Assembly: GCA_022728415.1 (NCBI GenBank)
Contig: JAIJJM010000013.1
Span: 1 to 15,761 of the forward strand
DNA: 15,761 bases
Direction: 5' to 3'
DNA from: Collinsella sp.
GTDB lineage: Bacteria; Actinomycetota; Coriobacteriia; Coriobacteriales; Coriobacteriaceae
Shown here in pieces: positions 6,654-13,737 of the stretch. Both the position numbers and the translations under genes were made by a program. How positions within the stretch are numbered: position 1 is the first letter of the stretch; each line of letters starts with the position of its first letter. The notes under the pieces are model-generated. The model did no database searches. It was not told where the DNA came from and worked only from the letters and a program-made list of their open reading frames with translations.

Positions 6654-7028
6654 ATGGGGAAGCAAGGCAAAGGCAAAGGCAACAAAAATCAGGTTAAGGT
6701 TACGTGGGCTCAGGCGTGGCGGGATGTAATGATAAGAGCCATGTCTAATGGTCAGTTGATACCTATTACCATCAGTATTATTTTAATGATTGCTGCATGG
6801 AGGTTACCAAAAACAGACTTGTCCAATTTAGCCTTCTCTATTGTTGATGGCTTTAAGGAGCATTCCTTGGTTGGTTGGGCTATCTCGGTAATAGTGGGTT
6901 TGGCTTGGTCTGCACATGCGCGAATCATGAGGCGCTGTTTTAGTTCCGAGGCACAGAGAATCGGTAACGAGAAAACAAAGTATCAACAAAGACAGACCAC
7001 TCAAGCCTTGGGTACAAGTGATAAATAG
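6654..7028 (+). CDS. Small two-TM membrane protein, putative defence component
   Basis: A 124-residue protein with a Lys/Gly/Asn-rich basic N-terminus (MGKQGKGKGNKNQVKVTW) and two hydrophobic segments, about 35-49 (LIPITISIILMIAAW) and 72-89 (LVGWAISVIVGLAWSAHA), then a polar, charged tail. The hairpin topology would put both ends on the same side, probably the cytoplasm by the positive-inside rule. The ribosome site is weak. It is followed after 20 bases by a second membrane protein, and then by a TIR gene. With these it resembles the 2TM component of the 2TM-1TM-TIR prophage defence system. No enzymatic motif is visible; a role as sensor, anchor or effector is inference. Confidence 0.75.
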   Translation: MGKQGKGKGNKNQVKVTWAQAWRDVMIRAMSNGQLIPITISIILMIAAWRLPKTDLSNLAFSIVDGFKEHSLVGWAISVIVGLAWSAHARIMRRCFSSEAQRIGNEKTKYQQRQTTQALGTSDK

Positions 7029-7048
7029 TTGTTTATTTAGGAGTTATT

Positions 7049-7606
7049 ATGCTGACAGTGCTGTTTTATGTGCTGTTGGGTTTAGGCGCAGCACACTTCA
7101 TTTACGAGCGAATCATTTTGCCGTCCATCCGACTTCATTATAGAAACCAATTGTTTGCGCTTCGTGATGTCGCTAGGAGGAAAATCATTGATGGAGGTTC
7201 CGATACTTCCATGCAAGCGGCAACACTTGTGCATGACTCATTGAATAACGCTATCAATAGATTGCATTTACTCACGTTGCCAAACAAATTTCGTGCTCAA
7301 AAGCGTATGGCAGAAAACCATGCAATAAGGCAGAAAATTCGGCGTGAGATAGATGTTTTCAAACGCTGTGATGATAGAGAAGTTGTTGATGTACTGTTTA
7401 AATCCGGTCGGATACTTGAAAATGTACTGTTATTCAATAGCTTAATGTTATTGCTTTACATGTTTCCATTTGTCCTTGCTGTATGGTTCTGTGTTAGGGT
7501 CATAAAGACAGCAAGTAGTTTAGTACAGTGGGTCAAAGGAAGAGATTTAGAGGAAGCTATAATGCTGCTTCCTGATACTCAGGTTGAAAAGGTTGTATAC
7601 GCATAA
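7049..7606 (+). CDS. Membrane protein with helical domain, putative defence component
   Basis: A 185-residue protein with AGGAG (7039-7043) ahead of the ATG at 7049. An N-terminal hydrophobic segment spans about 2-23 (LTVLFYVLLGLGAAHFIYER), a soluble, highly charged helical part about 28-122, and a second strong hydrophobic segment about 126-149 (VLLFNSLMLLLYMFPFVLAVW), followed by a short tail. The first segment could be read as a signal anchor, making this the '1TM' partner in a 2TM-1TM-TIR arrangement. It is in one transcription unit with the 124-aa gene (20-base gap) and is closed by a strong terminator. I recognise no catalytic motif. Confidence 0.78.
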   Translation: MLTVLFYVLLGLGAAHFIYERIILPSIRLHYRNQLFALRDVARRKIIDGGSDTSMQAATLVHDSLNNAINRLHLLTLPNKFRAQKRMAENHAIRQKIRREIDVFKRCDDREVVDVLFKSGRILENVLLFNSLMLLLYMFPFVLAVWFCVRVIKTASSLVQWVKGRDLEEAIMLLPDTQVEKVVYA

Positions 7607-7634
7607 AAATCACCCCTTAGGGGGTGATTTTTTT
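7605..7634 (+). terminator. Strong intrinsic terminator
   Basis: ATCACCCC (7609-7616), loop TTAG, GGGGTGAT (7621-7628), then six T; A-rich on the left side, so it can work in both directions. It begins inside or at the stop codon of the 185-aa gene and separates the membrane pair from the TIR gene. Confidence 0.9.
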
Positions 7635-7845
7635 ACATGACTTTTGATTAGCTGACATTGTAAATCCGCATGTATCAGATGCATTGTTTTGCATGTGGAA
7701 ATGGGTGTTTTCACTGCCAGCTATCGCTACATGTAGCAAAAACACGGGCTTAATAAGAAATCATTCTGCCATAAGGCATAACTTCCCCGCGTGCTCAGGT
7801 ATTGACGTCATAGATATGGATCTTTTTTAATCAAGGTATGGTATT
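7635..7845. other. Spacer with palindromes upstream of the TIR gene
   Basis: This 211-base gap has no gene. It holds a perfect 12-bp palindrome GCTACATGTAGC (7726-7737), an inverted repeat ATGCA/TGCAT (7679-7683 and 7690-7694), and an 8-bp palindrome TGACGTCA (7803-7810). Because a terminator closes the upstream unit, the TIR gene probably needs a promoter here. I could not identify one with confidence. The palindromes are candidates for operators. Confidence 0.45.
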
Positions 7846-8793
7846 ATGAAGATATTTATTAGTTGGTCAGGTCAGGACAGCCTGGAGATAGCAAAAGTAT
7901 TACGGGATTGGATACCGAATGTTATTCAAGTAGCTGAGCCGTACGTATCAGCGGAAGATATTGATAAAGGCACTCGCTGGGCGACTGATATATCAAAGGA
8001 ACTTGATGACTCTTCTTATGGGATTATTTGCCTTACAAAAAATAATATTAATGCACCGTGGATAAATTTTGAGGCGGGTGCTTTAGGTAAAAAGGTTGAT
8101 AAGAGCCGGGTTAGTCCTTTCTTGTTTAAAATTAAACCATCTGAGATAACAGGCCCAATATTACAATTCCAGTATACTCGTTCGGATGATAAGAACGATA
8201 TTTTGAAGTTGATGTTGTCAATAAATAATCAAGCAGGATTTTTGACTGAAGAACGCTTAACTAAAGCTTTCGAGCAATGGTGGCCAAGTTTAGAGCGTGA
8301 GTTAGATAACATTCAAGATATTAACCCTGTAGATAAAGATTCCACTAAAAAAACAAAAGGTGATTCGACTTCTGAGATACAAAATCTTTCCAAAATTGTT
8401 GAAAGTTTGCTGGATATTAGCCGAACAAATCACCAATTATTGCGTGATCCAGCATCATTATTGCCAGAAGAATATGTTAGCAAAATAATAAACAGGGAAG
8501 GGCGTAAAGAAACTGTTTTAAAAATTGTAGCTTCTGATTTATTATCCATGCATCATTCACTAATTCGTGTAAAAAGAAGATTTATTCGCCGTGGTATTGA
8601 TGAAACATCTAGGAGCGAGTTAATTGAATCATTAAATAAAATGATAATGGATTGTTCTAGAGTAATCGCTCACTTAGATAATTATTGTGGGGCTTCATCA
8701 AACAATATGTTCAATAGTGCGCTTAGATTGCGGACCAGAAATTTAATTGACATGATGGATGAGGAGGATGCAGAACGGGATGAAATGGAATAA
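7846..8793 (+). CDS. TIR-domain protein, putative anti-phage effector
   Basis: A 315-residue protein. The N-terminal TIR domain (about 1-155) shows the first strand MKIFISWSGQDS, the segment AEDIDKGTRWATDISKEL, the strand YGIICLTKNN, and the catalytic-type PWINFEAGAL with Glu76. Bacterial TIR domains with this glutamate degrade NAD+ or make cyclic ADP-ribose-type signals. A charged linker (about 158-178, KDSTKKTKGDSTSE) leads to a helical C-terminal half (about 180-315) ending in a very acidic tail (MMDEEDAERDEME). No membrane segment is present, so the protein should be soluble. AAGG lies nine bases before the ATG. Its neighbours are two small membrane proteins, as in the 2TM-1TM-TIR defence type. 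Abortive NAD+ depletion is the likely outcome but is inferred. Confidence 0.88.
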   Translation: MKIFISWSGQDSLEIAKVLRDWIPNVIQVAEPYVSAEDIDKGTRWATDISKELDDSSYGIICLTKNNINAPWINFEAGALGKKVDKSRVSPFLFKIKPSEITGPILQFQYTRSDDKNDILKLMLSINNQAGFLTEERLTKAFEQWWPSLERELDNIQDINPVDKDSTKKTKGDSTSEIQNLSKIVESLLDISRTNHQLLRDPASLLPEEYVSKIINREGRKETVLKIVASDLLSMHHSLIRVKRRFIRRGIDETSRSELIESLNKMIMDCSRVIAHLDNYCGASSNNMFNSALRLRTRNLIDMMDEEDAERDEME

Positions 8794-9259
8794 TCAATTT
8801 TGACTAATCATAAATAATTTTGCATATATAAACTTATAATGCCGCAGCCGCTATTTTTCAGCGGCTGTATATCGCTTATAATGGGTATGTTATTTTTATT
8901 TTGATAAAATCATTAAAATTGTCGATGTTATATGAATGCACATGTATTATTAATGTTAGAAGATTATGCCTGCTTACGGCTATTGTGCTGAATTCAACTA
9001 TGAACGCATCAGTATTAAAATCGTTCCATGAAATGTTCTTCGTCTACAGCAGATGATGGGCAACGAAAAAATGACGCTGAGTGAGTTGGTCGGGGAGAAT
9101 TGTTAGAGGTATTTATGGAGTGGTTTAATAATATCGGTCAATCCTGAGTTGCAGCATCACATAGACGATAGGGAATCTCTCCAGTCGTTCTGGAATGGCA
9201 GCGTTGAACAACAAGCACAGCGAGGCGTTAGATGCCCATCAGATTGACACAGAGGGTTT
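8794..9259. other. Gene-poor AT-rich spacer
   Basis: No intact gene is seen in 466 bases. A stem-loop, CAGCCGCT (8845-8852) with AGCGGCTG (8860-8867) and a T-rich seven-base loop, follows the TIR gene but lacks a T-run after the stem; it may still end that transcript. From about 8990 to 9236 short frames of less AT-rich character occur (for example one reading NPELQHHIDDRESLQSFWNG), suggesting decayed coding DNA. I cannot name the source. Confidence 0.45.
8845..8867 (+). terminator. Stem-loop after the TIR gene
   Basis: A perfect 8-bp GC-rich stem with loop ATTTTTC, about 50 bases after the TIR stop. There is no downstream T-tract, so termination is uncertain. Confidence 0.4.
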
Positions 9260-9337
9260 ATGAATCGCTGGGATTTACTTAGTTTGAAAAATAATATATT
9301 TATATGTTTTTGTATTGTGTTTGTTAAGGAGTTTGGA

Positions 9338-9544
9338 TTGAAAAGAAAACTGATTTGTGTTATGGCTTTTTGGGGGGCGTTGCTGGCTGGTTGTAATGAG
9401 AGTAATAAAAAAGAAGTTGAGGGTTGTATTGAAAGAGGTGTCCAATATTTTATAGAGATTGGTTCTTACCCTAAATTAAGTGATGGGCGTGATGCTGTGA
9501 AAGTTGCTACTGAACGTTGTAATAGAACAATAACGGCTTTCTGA
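9338..9544 (+). CDS. Small lipoprotein (TTG start)
   Basis: A 68-residue predicted lipoprotein. The TTG at 9338 is chosen because AAGGAG (9326-9331) is six bases upstream and the frame from there is a textbook lipoprotein signal: MKRKLICVMAFWGALLAGC, basic start, hydrophobic core, lipobox LAGC with Cys19. An ATG at 9260 in the same frame would add 26 residues and bury the signal. The residue after Cys19 is Asn, so sorting to the outer membrane is expected. The mature part is only 50 residues, charged, with two further cysteines (GCIERG and ERCNR) that could form a disulfide. It lies two bases from the next gene. Phage lipoproteins often block receptors or DNA entry; that role here is inference. 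Confidence 0.75.
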   Translation: MKRKLICVMAFWGALLAGCNESNKKEVEGCIERGVQYFIEIGSYPKLSDGRDAVKVATERCNRTITAF

Positions 9545-9546
9545 TA

Positions 9547-10464
9547 ATGGATTATACGAGCTATATAATAGGACAGCTTCAGGTTGAGGATATTATTGAT
9601 GCAATTAAAGGCGTTAATAATACTAATGTCATAAAAGATTATGTGCTGCCTGTAGTATTACCAATTATATCTTCTGTGCTGAGTTACTTTATTGCAACTA
9701 GGTTGTTTTATCGGCAGGAGTACCTTAAAGCACAAAGAAGAAAGGTAAGCGTTGTAAATAAATGTATTTATGACTACTTTTCTGCAATGACAACGTTGTT
9801 GCAAATTAAAGGGAATTATTATGGTGGGGTAAGTATAAGTGAAAATCCTATCGAGAGGGCTTTAGCTTTTCCTGTTGTGGTTTTTTCTGGTGCTCCTCTA
9901 TCATCAGATTTAAGTGAGTTGGCCTGTATATTGAGTCAAAAGGGAGTAGGGAATAATAGAGAGCCAGCAAAGACTACTAACTGGGGGGATGCTTTTGCTG
10001 TTAGTGATATAGCAAGAAGGTTTAACAGCCTATTGGCTGCATTAAATGTTAGGAATGATTTTGATGACACCTATAGAGGAATGATTATTGAATCAACAGG
10101 TTCACCTTTGCCTACGATGCGTTTTAAAAATGATGATATTGTTAATGCTATAGGTAGTAATAAGGCAGCTTATTACATTGATATTACTGAGCAAATAATG
10201 ATTATGATAGATGTTTTGTTGCTTGATATTAATCTGTTGCTCAAAGAGTTGCCATTGTATGCTGAATCGCTGTTTGACAAAAGAGTAATGCAAGAAGATT
10301 CAGGGATTCTTAAATTCAATGATTTGCACGAACGTTTTCCTCTACTTATGAAACCTGTAACGCCACCTTCGATTAAACTCATGTCTGATTATTTGGGGTA
10401 CAGTGAAGATGAGATCTTACGACGCTATCCATACCCGTTCTTTAATATGCATGATTGTGAATGA
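9547..10464 (+). CDS. Unknown membrane-anchored protein
   Basis: A 305-residue protein I do not recognise. It starts two bases after the lipoprotein stop (TGATAATG) with no clear Shine-Dalgarno, so it is probably translated by coupling. One strong hydrophobic segment lies at about 32-54 (YVLPVVLPIISSVLSYFIATRLF), followed by basic residues (RQEYLKAQRRK), which predicts a short external N-terminus and a cytoplasmic body of about 250 residues. The body is helical, with another hydrophobic stretch about 216-235 (EQIMIMIDVLLLDINLLLKE) that may be a buried helix. No catalytic motif is apparent. Codon use is AT-rich, as in the rest of the island and unlike the phage core, which points to acquired cargo. 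Confidence 0.78.
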   Translation: MDYTSYIIGQLQVEDIIDAIKGVNNTNVIKDYVLPVVLPIISSVLSYFIATRLFYRQEYLKAQRRKVSVVNKCIYDYFSAMTTLLQIKGNYYGGVSISENPIERALAFPVVVFSGAPLSSDLSELACILSQKGVGNNREPAKTTNWGDAFAVSDIARRFNSLLAALNVRNDFDDTYRGMIIESTGSPLPTMRFKNDDIVNAIGSNKAAYYIDITEQIMIMIDVLLLDINLLLKELPLYAESLFDKRVMQEDSGILKFNDLHERFPLLMKPVTPPSIKLMSDYLGYSEDEILRRYPYPFFNMHDCE

Positions 10465-10544
10465 ATGTGCATATGTCAGAAGCCGTTTTTATTGTCAGTT
10501 ATCGTCAGTGCTGGCGCGCTCTTGGAGTGTTCATGCAACTGCAT

Positions 10545-10569
10545 TAAAACCGCCCCACGAAGCGGGCGG
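10545..10569 (-). terminator. Possible minus-strand terminator next to cos
   Basis: CCGCCC (10550-10555) pairs with GGGCGG (10564-10569); on the minus strand the stem is followed by TTTT. It could stop leftward late transcription that passes cos, or form part of the terminase recognition region. It touches the cos sequence. Confidence 0.45.
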
Positions 10570-10587
10570 GCGAGGCGGGGAAAGCAC
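10569..10587. other. cos site (19-base cohesive end sequence)
   Basis: GGCGAGGCGGGGAAAGCAC is, as I recall it, the 19-base cohesive end of P2, 186 and P4. Terminase cuts here to make the virion ends. The location between the cargo island and the portal gene is that of P2. Sharing it means satellites such as P4 could use the same packaging machinery. The surrounding 10465-10757 holds no gene; it is GC-rich to the right of cos and probably includes the terminase-binding region. Confidence 0.85.
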
Positions 10588-10730
10588 TGCGCGCTGGCGG
10601 TGGTGATGATTTTATTTTTTCAGCGTCTGAGCGCGTCGTGATGGCGTTTAGATTGTGCGCCGGGGCGTTGGTGTGTCTGCGGGGTGTTTTGTACAGTGGC
10701 GAGCGTGTGAGGGCGTGATGACGGGGGTGT

Positions 10731-10752
10731 AAAAAAGCCGCCCGCAGGCGGC
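10731..10752 (-). terminator. Terminator of the QP late operon
   Basis: On the minus strand GCCGCC, a four-base loop and GGCGGC are followed by six T (read 10752 down to 10731). It lies just after the portal gene stop and should end the leftward late transcript. Confidence 0.88.
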
Positions 10753-10757
10753 GATGT

Positions 10758-11792
10758 TCAGCCGTTGTCAGTGTCCAGTGAGTAGTTTTTAAAGCGGATG
10801 ACCTCCTGACCGAGCCAGCCGTTTATTTCCCGAATCCTGTCCTGTAACGGGATAAGCTCATTGCGGACAAAGACCTTTGCCACTTTCTCAATATCGCCCA
10901 GTGACCCGACGTTCTCCGGCTTGCCGCCCATCAACTGAAAGGGGATGCGGTGCGCGTCCAGCAGGTCAGCGGCGCTGGCTTTTTTGATATTAAAAAAATC
11001 GTCCTTCGTTGCCACTTCACTGAGCGGGATAATTTTAATGCCGTCGGCTTTCCCCTGTGGGGCATAGAGAAACAGATTTTTAAAGTTATTGCGGCCTTTC
11101 GACTTCACCATGTTTTCGCGAAGCATTTCGATATCGTTGCGATCCTGCACGGCATCGGTGACGTACATGATGTATCCGGCATGCGCGCCGTTTTCGTAAT
11201 ACTTGCGGCGGAACAGCGTGGCCGACTCATTCAGCCAGGCAGAGTTAAGGGCGCTGAGATATTCCGGCAGGCCGTACAGCTCCTGATTAATATCCGGCTC
11301 CAGCAGGTGAAACACGGAGCCGGGCGCGAAAGGTGTCGGCTCGTTGAAGGACGGCACCCACCAGTAAACATCCTCCTCAACACCACGGCGGGTATATTTT
11401 GCCGGTGAGGTTTCCAGTCTGATGACCTTACCGGTGGTGCTGTAGCGCTTTTCCAGAAACGCATTACCGAACACCAGAAAATCCAGCACAAAGCGGCTGA
11501 AATCCTGCTGGGAAAGCCACGGGTGCGGAATAAACGTTGAAGCCAGAATATTACGTTTGACGTAAATCGGTGAGCTGTGATGTACGGCAGCACGCAGGCT
11601 TTTTGCCAGACCGGTAAAGCTGACCGGTGGCTCATACCATCTGCCGTTACTGATGCACTCGACGTAATCCAGAATGTCACGGCGGTCGAGTACCGGCACC
11701 GGCTCACCAAAGGTGAATGCCTCCATTTTCGGGGCGCTGGCGGTCATTGTTTTTGCCGCAGGTTGCGGTGTTTTCCCTTTTTTCTTGCTCAT
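10758..11792 (-). CDS. Q: Portal protein Q
   Basis: A 344-residue portal, the length of P2 gpQ, which forms the dodecameric ring at one capsid vertex through which DNA is packaged and ejected. It belongs to the phage_portal_2/PBSX-like family; the Lys-rich N-terminus (MSKKKGKTPQPAAKT) and the core segments FVLDFLVFGNAFLEKRYS and RIPFQLMGGKPENVGSLGDIEKV are characteristic. Its ATG shares one base with the terminase stop (TGATG), so translation is coupled. It is transcribed leftward from the divergent late promoter region upstream of P, under phage activator Ogr in P2. No defect is seen. Confidence 0.96.
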   Translation of the reverse strand: MSKKKGKTPQPAAKTMTASAPKMEAFTFGEPVPVLDRRDILDYVECISNGRWYEPPVSFTGLAKSLRAAVHHSSPIYVKRNILASTFIPHPWLSQQDFSRFVLDFLVFGNAFLEKRYSTTGKVIRLETSPAKYTRRGVEEDVYWWVPSFNEPTPFAPGSVFHLLEPDINQELYGLPEYLSALNSAWLNESATLFRRKYYENGAHAGYIMYVTDAVQDRNDIEMLRENMVKSKGRNNFKNLFLYAPQGKADGIKIIPLSEVATKDDFFNIKKASAADLLDAHRIPFQLMGGKPENVGSLGDIEKVAKVFVRNELIPLQDRIREINGWLGQEVIRFKNYSLDTDNG

Positions 11793-13564
11793 CAGTAAAA
11801 CTCCAGAATGGTGGATGTCAGCGGGGTGCTGATACCGGCGGTGAGTGGCTCATTTAACAGGGCGTGCATGGTTGCCCAGGCGAGGTCGGCGTGGCTGGCT
11901 TCCTCGCTGCGGCTGGCCTCATAGGTGGCGCTGCGTCCGCTGCTGGTTATGGTCTTGCGGATAGCCATAAACGAGCTGGTGATGTCGGTGGCGCTGACGT
12001 CATATTCCAGACAGCCACGGCGGATGACGTCTTTTGCCTTGAGCACCATTGCGGTTTTCATTTCCGGCGTGTAGCGGATGTCGCGCGCGGCGGGATAGAA
12101 CGAGCGCACGAGCTGGAACACGCCGACACCGAGGCCGGTGGCATCAATACCGATGTATTCGACGTTGTATTTTTCGGTGAGTTTGCGGATGGATTCCGCC
12201 TGAGTGGCAAAGTCCATGCCTTTCCACTGGTGACGCTCAAGTATTCTGAATTTGCCACCGGCCACCACCGGCGGTGCCAGTACCACGCATCCGGCGCTGT
12301 CGCCACGGTGTGACGGGTCGTAACCAATCCATACCGGACGTGAGCCGAACGGATTGGCGGCAAACGGCGCATAGTCTTCCCATTCTTCCAGCGTGTCGAC
12401 CATGCAGCGTTGCAGCTCCTCAAACGGGAACACCGATGCCTTGTCGTCAACAAATTCACACATGAACAGGTTTTTAAAATCGTCGGCGCTGTTTTCGCGT
12501 TTGAGCTGCTCAATGTCGAACAATGTGCAGCCGCCTTTCAGGGCGTCCTCAATGGTGACAATCTGCCGCCACTGGCCGTCCGCACAGAGAAGACCACCGG
12601 CAAGGGCGTTATGACTGACGTCGATTTCCACACGTTCGGCGGCGCTGGCGCGTCCCCGGTTGAACAGTTCACCCGACCAGAACGGGTAGGCGTCGTGCGC
12701 CAGCGTGGACGGGGTGGAGAAATAGGTCGAGCGCAGGTGACTCTGTGAGGCCATACCTGATGCCACCTTACGCAGTACCTGAAAATTCGGGATCCAGAAA
12801 ATCTCGTCGACGTACAGGTCGCCGTTATGGCTCTGTGCGGTGTTGGAGTTGGTGCCGAGAAAAATCAGTTTTGCGCCGTTATTGCCCAGGACAATCGGGT
12901 CACCGGTCAGGTCAACGTCAACCAGCCGGGCAAAGGCGATGATGTATTCGCGGAACACATACGCCTGCGTTTTACTGGCCGACAGAAAAATCTGGTTATG
13001 ACCGGTTTTCAGGGCGCGCAGCAGCGCCTCGCGGGAAAAATAAAACGTCGCGCCAATCTGGCGGGATTTCAGGATATCGCGGATGCGGTGCTCAAGCCCG
13101 GCGCGATACCAGTGCAACTGATAGTCGAAAGACTGCTCAAAGAAAATCTGCTCCAGCTTTTCGATGGCCTCGTCACTGAAAAAATTCTTTTTCGGTTTGC
13201 GACGCCCGCCTTTGTTGCGGTTAGCAACGTTCGGATTAAGGTCTGCCTCGTTGCCGGTCTGACTGTAGCGGTTGACCCGCGCCAGTCGTTCAATCTGGCG
13301 TCCGAGCAGGTCAATTTCCTTGAAGTCACCGCCGGTTTTCTGCGGTTTTATGATGAGCTGGGTCAGCCGCGCTTCCAGACTCATTTCGACACGGCTGATG
13401 GGGGCAACGCTGTCCCAGCCGTCGCGCTGTTTCCAGCTCTGCACCGTCGGGCGTTTCATCTGCAACATGGCGGCAATCTGCGGCACGGAAAACCCCTGCC
13501 AGTACAGCTGCGCCGCCTGACGACGCGGGTCGTGTAAAAGAGTGGTGTCTGTGGTGATGGTCAT
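11792..13564 (-). CDS. P: Terminase large subunit P (ATPase and nuclease)
   Basis: Packaging motor subunit of 590 residues, the length of P2 gpP, when started at the ATG at 13564 (MTITTDTTLLHDPRRQAAQL); GCGAGGT lies six bases upstream, and the 10 extra upstream codons are disregarded. An N-terminal HTH (about 20-50, GFSVPQIAAMLQMKRPTVQSW) is followed by the ATPase: a variant Walker A KSRQIGAT (166-173) and Walker B LYVDE with Asp253-Glu254. The C-terminal nuclease has Asp416 (IGYDPSHRG), Asp474 (IGIDATGLG) and Asp560 (SHADLAWATMHAL). In P2 it works with the small subunit M, encoded after N, beyond this window. It cuts cos and drives DNA into the prohead. Confidence 0.96.
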   Translation of the reverse strand: MTITTDTTLLHDPRRQAAQLYWQGFSVPQIAAMLQMKRPTVQSWKQRDGWDSVAPISRVEMSLEARLTQLIIKPQKTGGDFKEIDLLGRQIERLARVNRYSQTGNEADLNPNVANRNKGGRRKPKKNFFSDEAIEKLEQIFFEQSFDYQLHWYRAGLEHRIRDILKSRQIGATFYFSREALLRALKTGHNQIFLSASKTQAYVFREYIIAFARLVDVDLTGDPIVLGNNGAKLIFLGTNSNTAQSHNGDLYVDEIFWIPNFQVLRKVASGMASQSHLRSTYFSTPSTLAHDAYPFWSGELFNRGRASAAERVEIDVSHNALAGGLLCADGQWRQIVTIEDALKGGCTLFDIEQLKRENSADDFKNLFMCEFVDDKASVFPFEELQRCMVDTLEEWEDYAPFAANPFGSRPVWIGYDPSHRGDSAGCVVLAPPVVAGGKFRILERHQWKGMDFATQAESIRKLTEKYNVEYIGIDATGLGVGVFQLVRSFYPAARDIRYTPEMKTAMVLKAKDVIRRGCLEYDVSATDITSSFMAIRKTITSSGRSATYEASRSEEASHADLAWATMHALLNEPLTAGISTPLTSTILEFY

Positions 13565-13737
13565 GAATACCTCGCCGTGATGAATACACGGCAAGGCTAC
13601 TGAGTCGCGCCCCGCGATTCGCTAAGGTGCTGTTGTGTCAGTGATAAGCCATCCGGGACTGATGGCGGAGGATGCGCATCGTCGGGAAACTGATGCCGAC
13701 ATGTGACTCCTCTAATCACTATTCAGGACTCCTGACA
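13565..13737. promoter_or_regulatory. Divergent late promoter region (P/Q and O/N)
   Basis: The 173 bases between the divergent P and O starts should hold the two late promoters that P2 Ogr activates. The Ogr site is known as TGT-N12-ACA near -55. I find no perfect copy; the best is TGT-N12-CCA at 13634-13651. The promoters are therefore assigned by context, with no -10 firmly called. Confidence 0.45.

Noticed and set aside
7802..7831. Promoter TTGACG-N18-TTTAAT before the TIR gene
   Set aside because: Its start point would fall about eight bases before the ATG and remove the ribosome site.
9244..9249. TTGACA as -35 of the lipoprotein operon promoter
   Set aside because: No acceptable -10 lies 15-19 bases downstream.
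6325..10490. P2 tin/old genes
   Set aside because: None of the proteins resembles the P2 Old ATPase-nuclease or Tin; the slot carries other cargo.
10403..10606. 67-aa frame running through cos
   Set aside because: It overlaps the end of the 305-aa gene and crosses the cohesive-end site; no ribosome site is seen.
12827..13537. 236-aa plus-strand open frame
   Set aside because: It is antisense to the terminase gene, which has all expected motifs; the frame is a by-product of its codon use.
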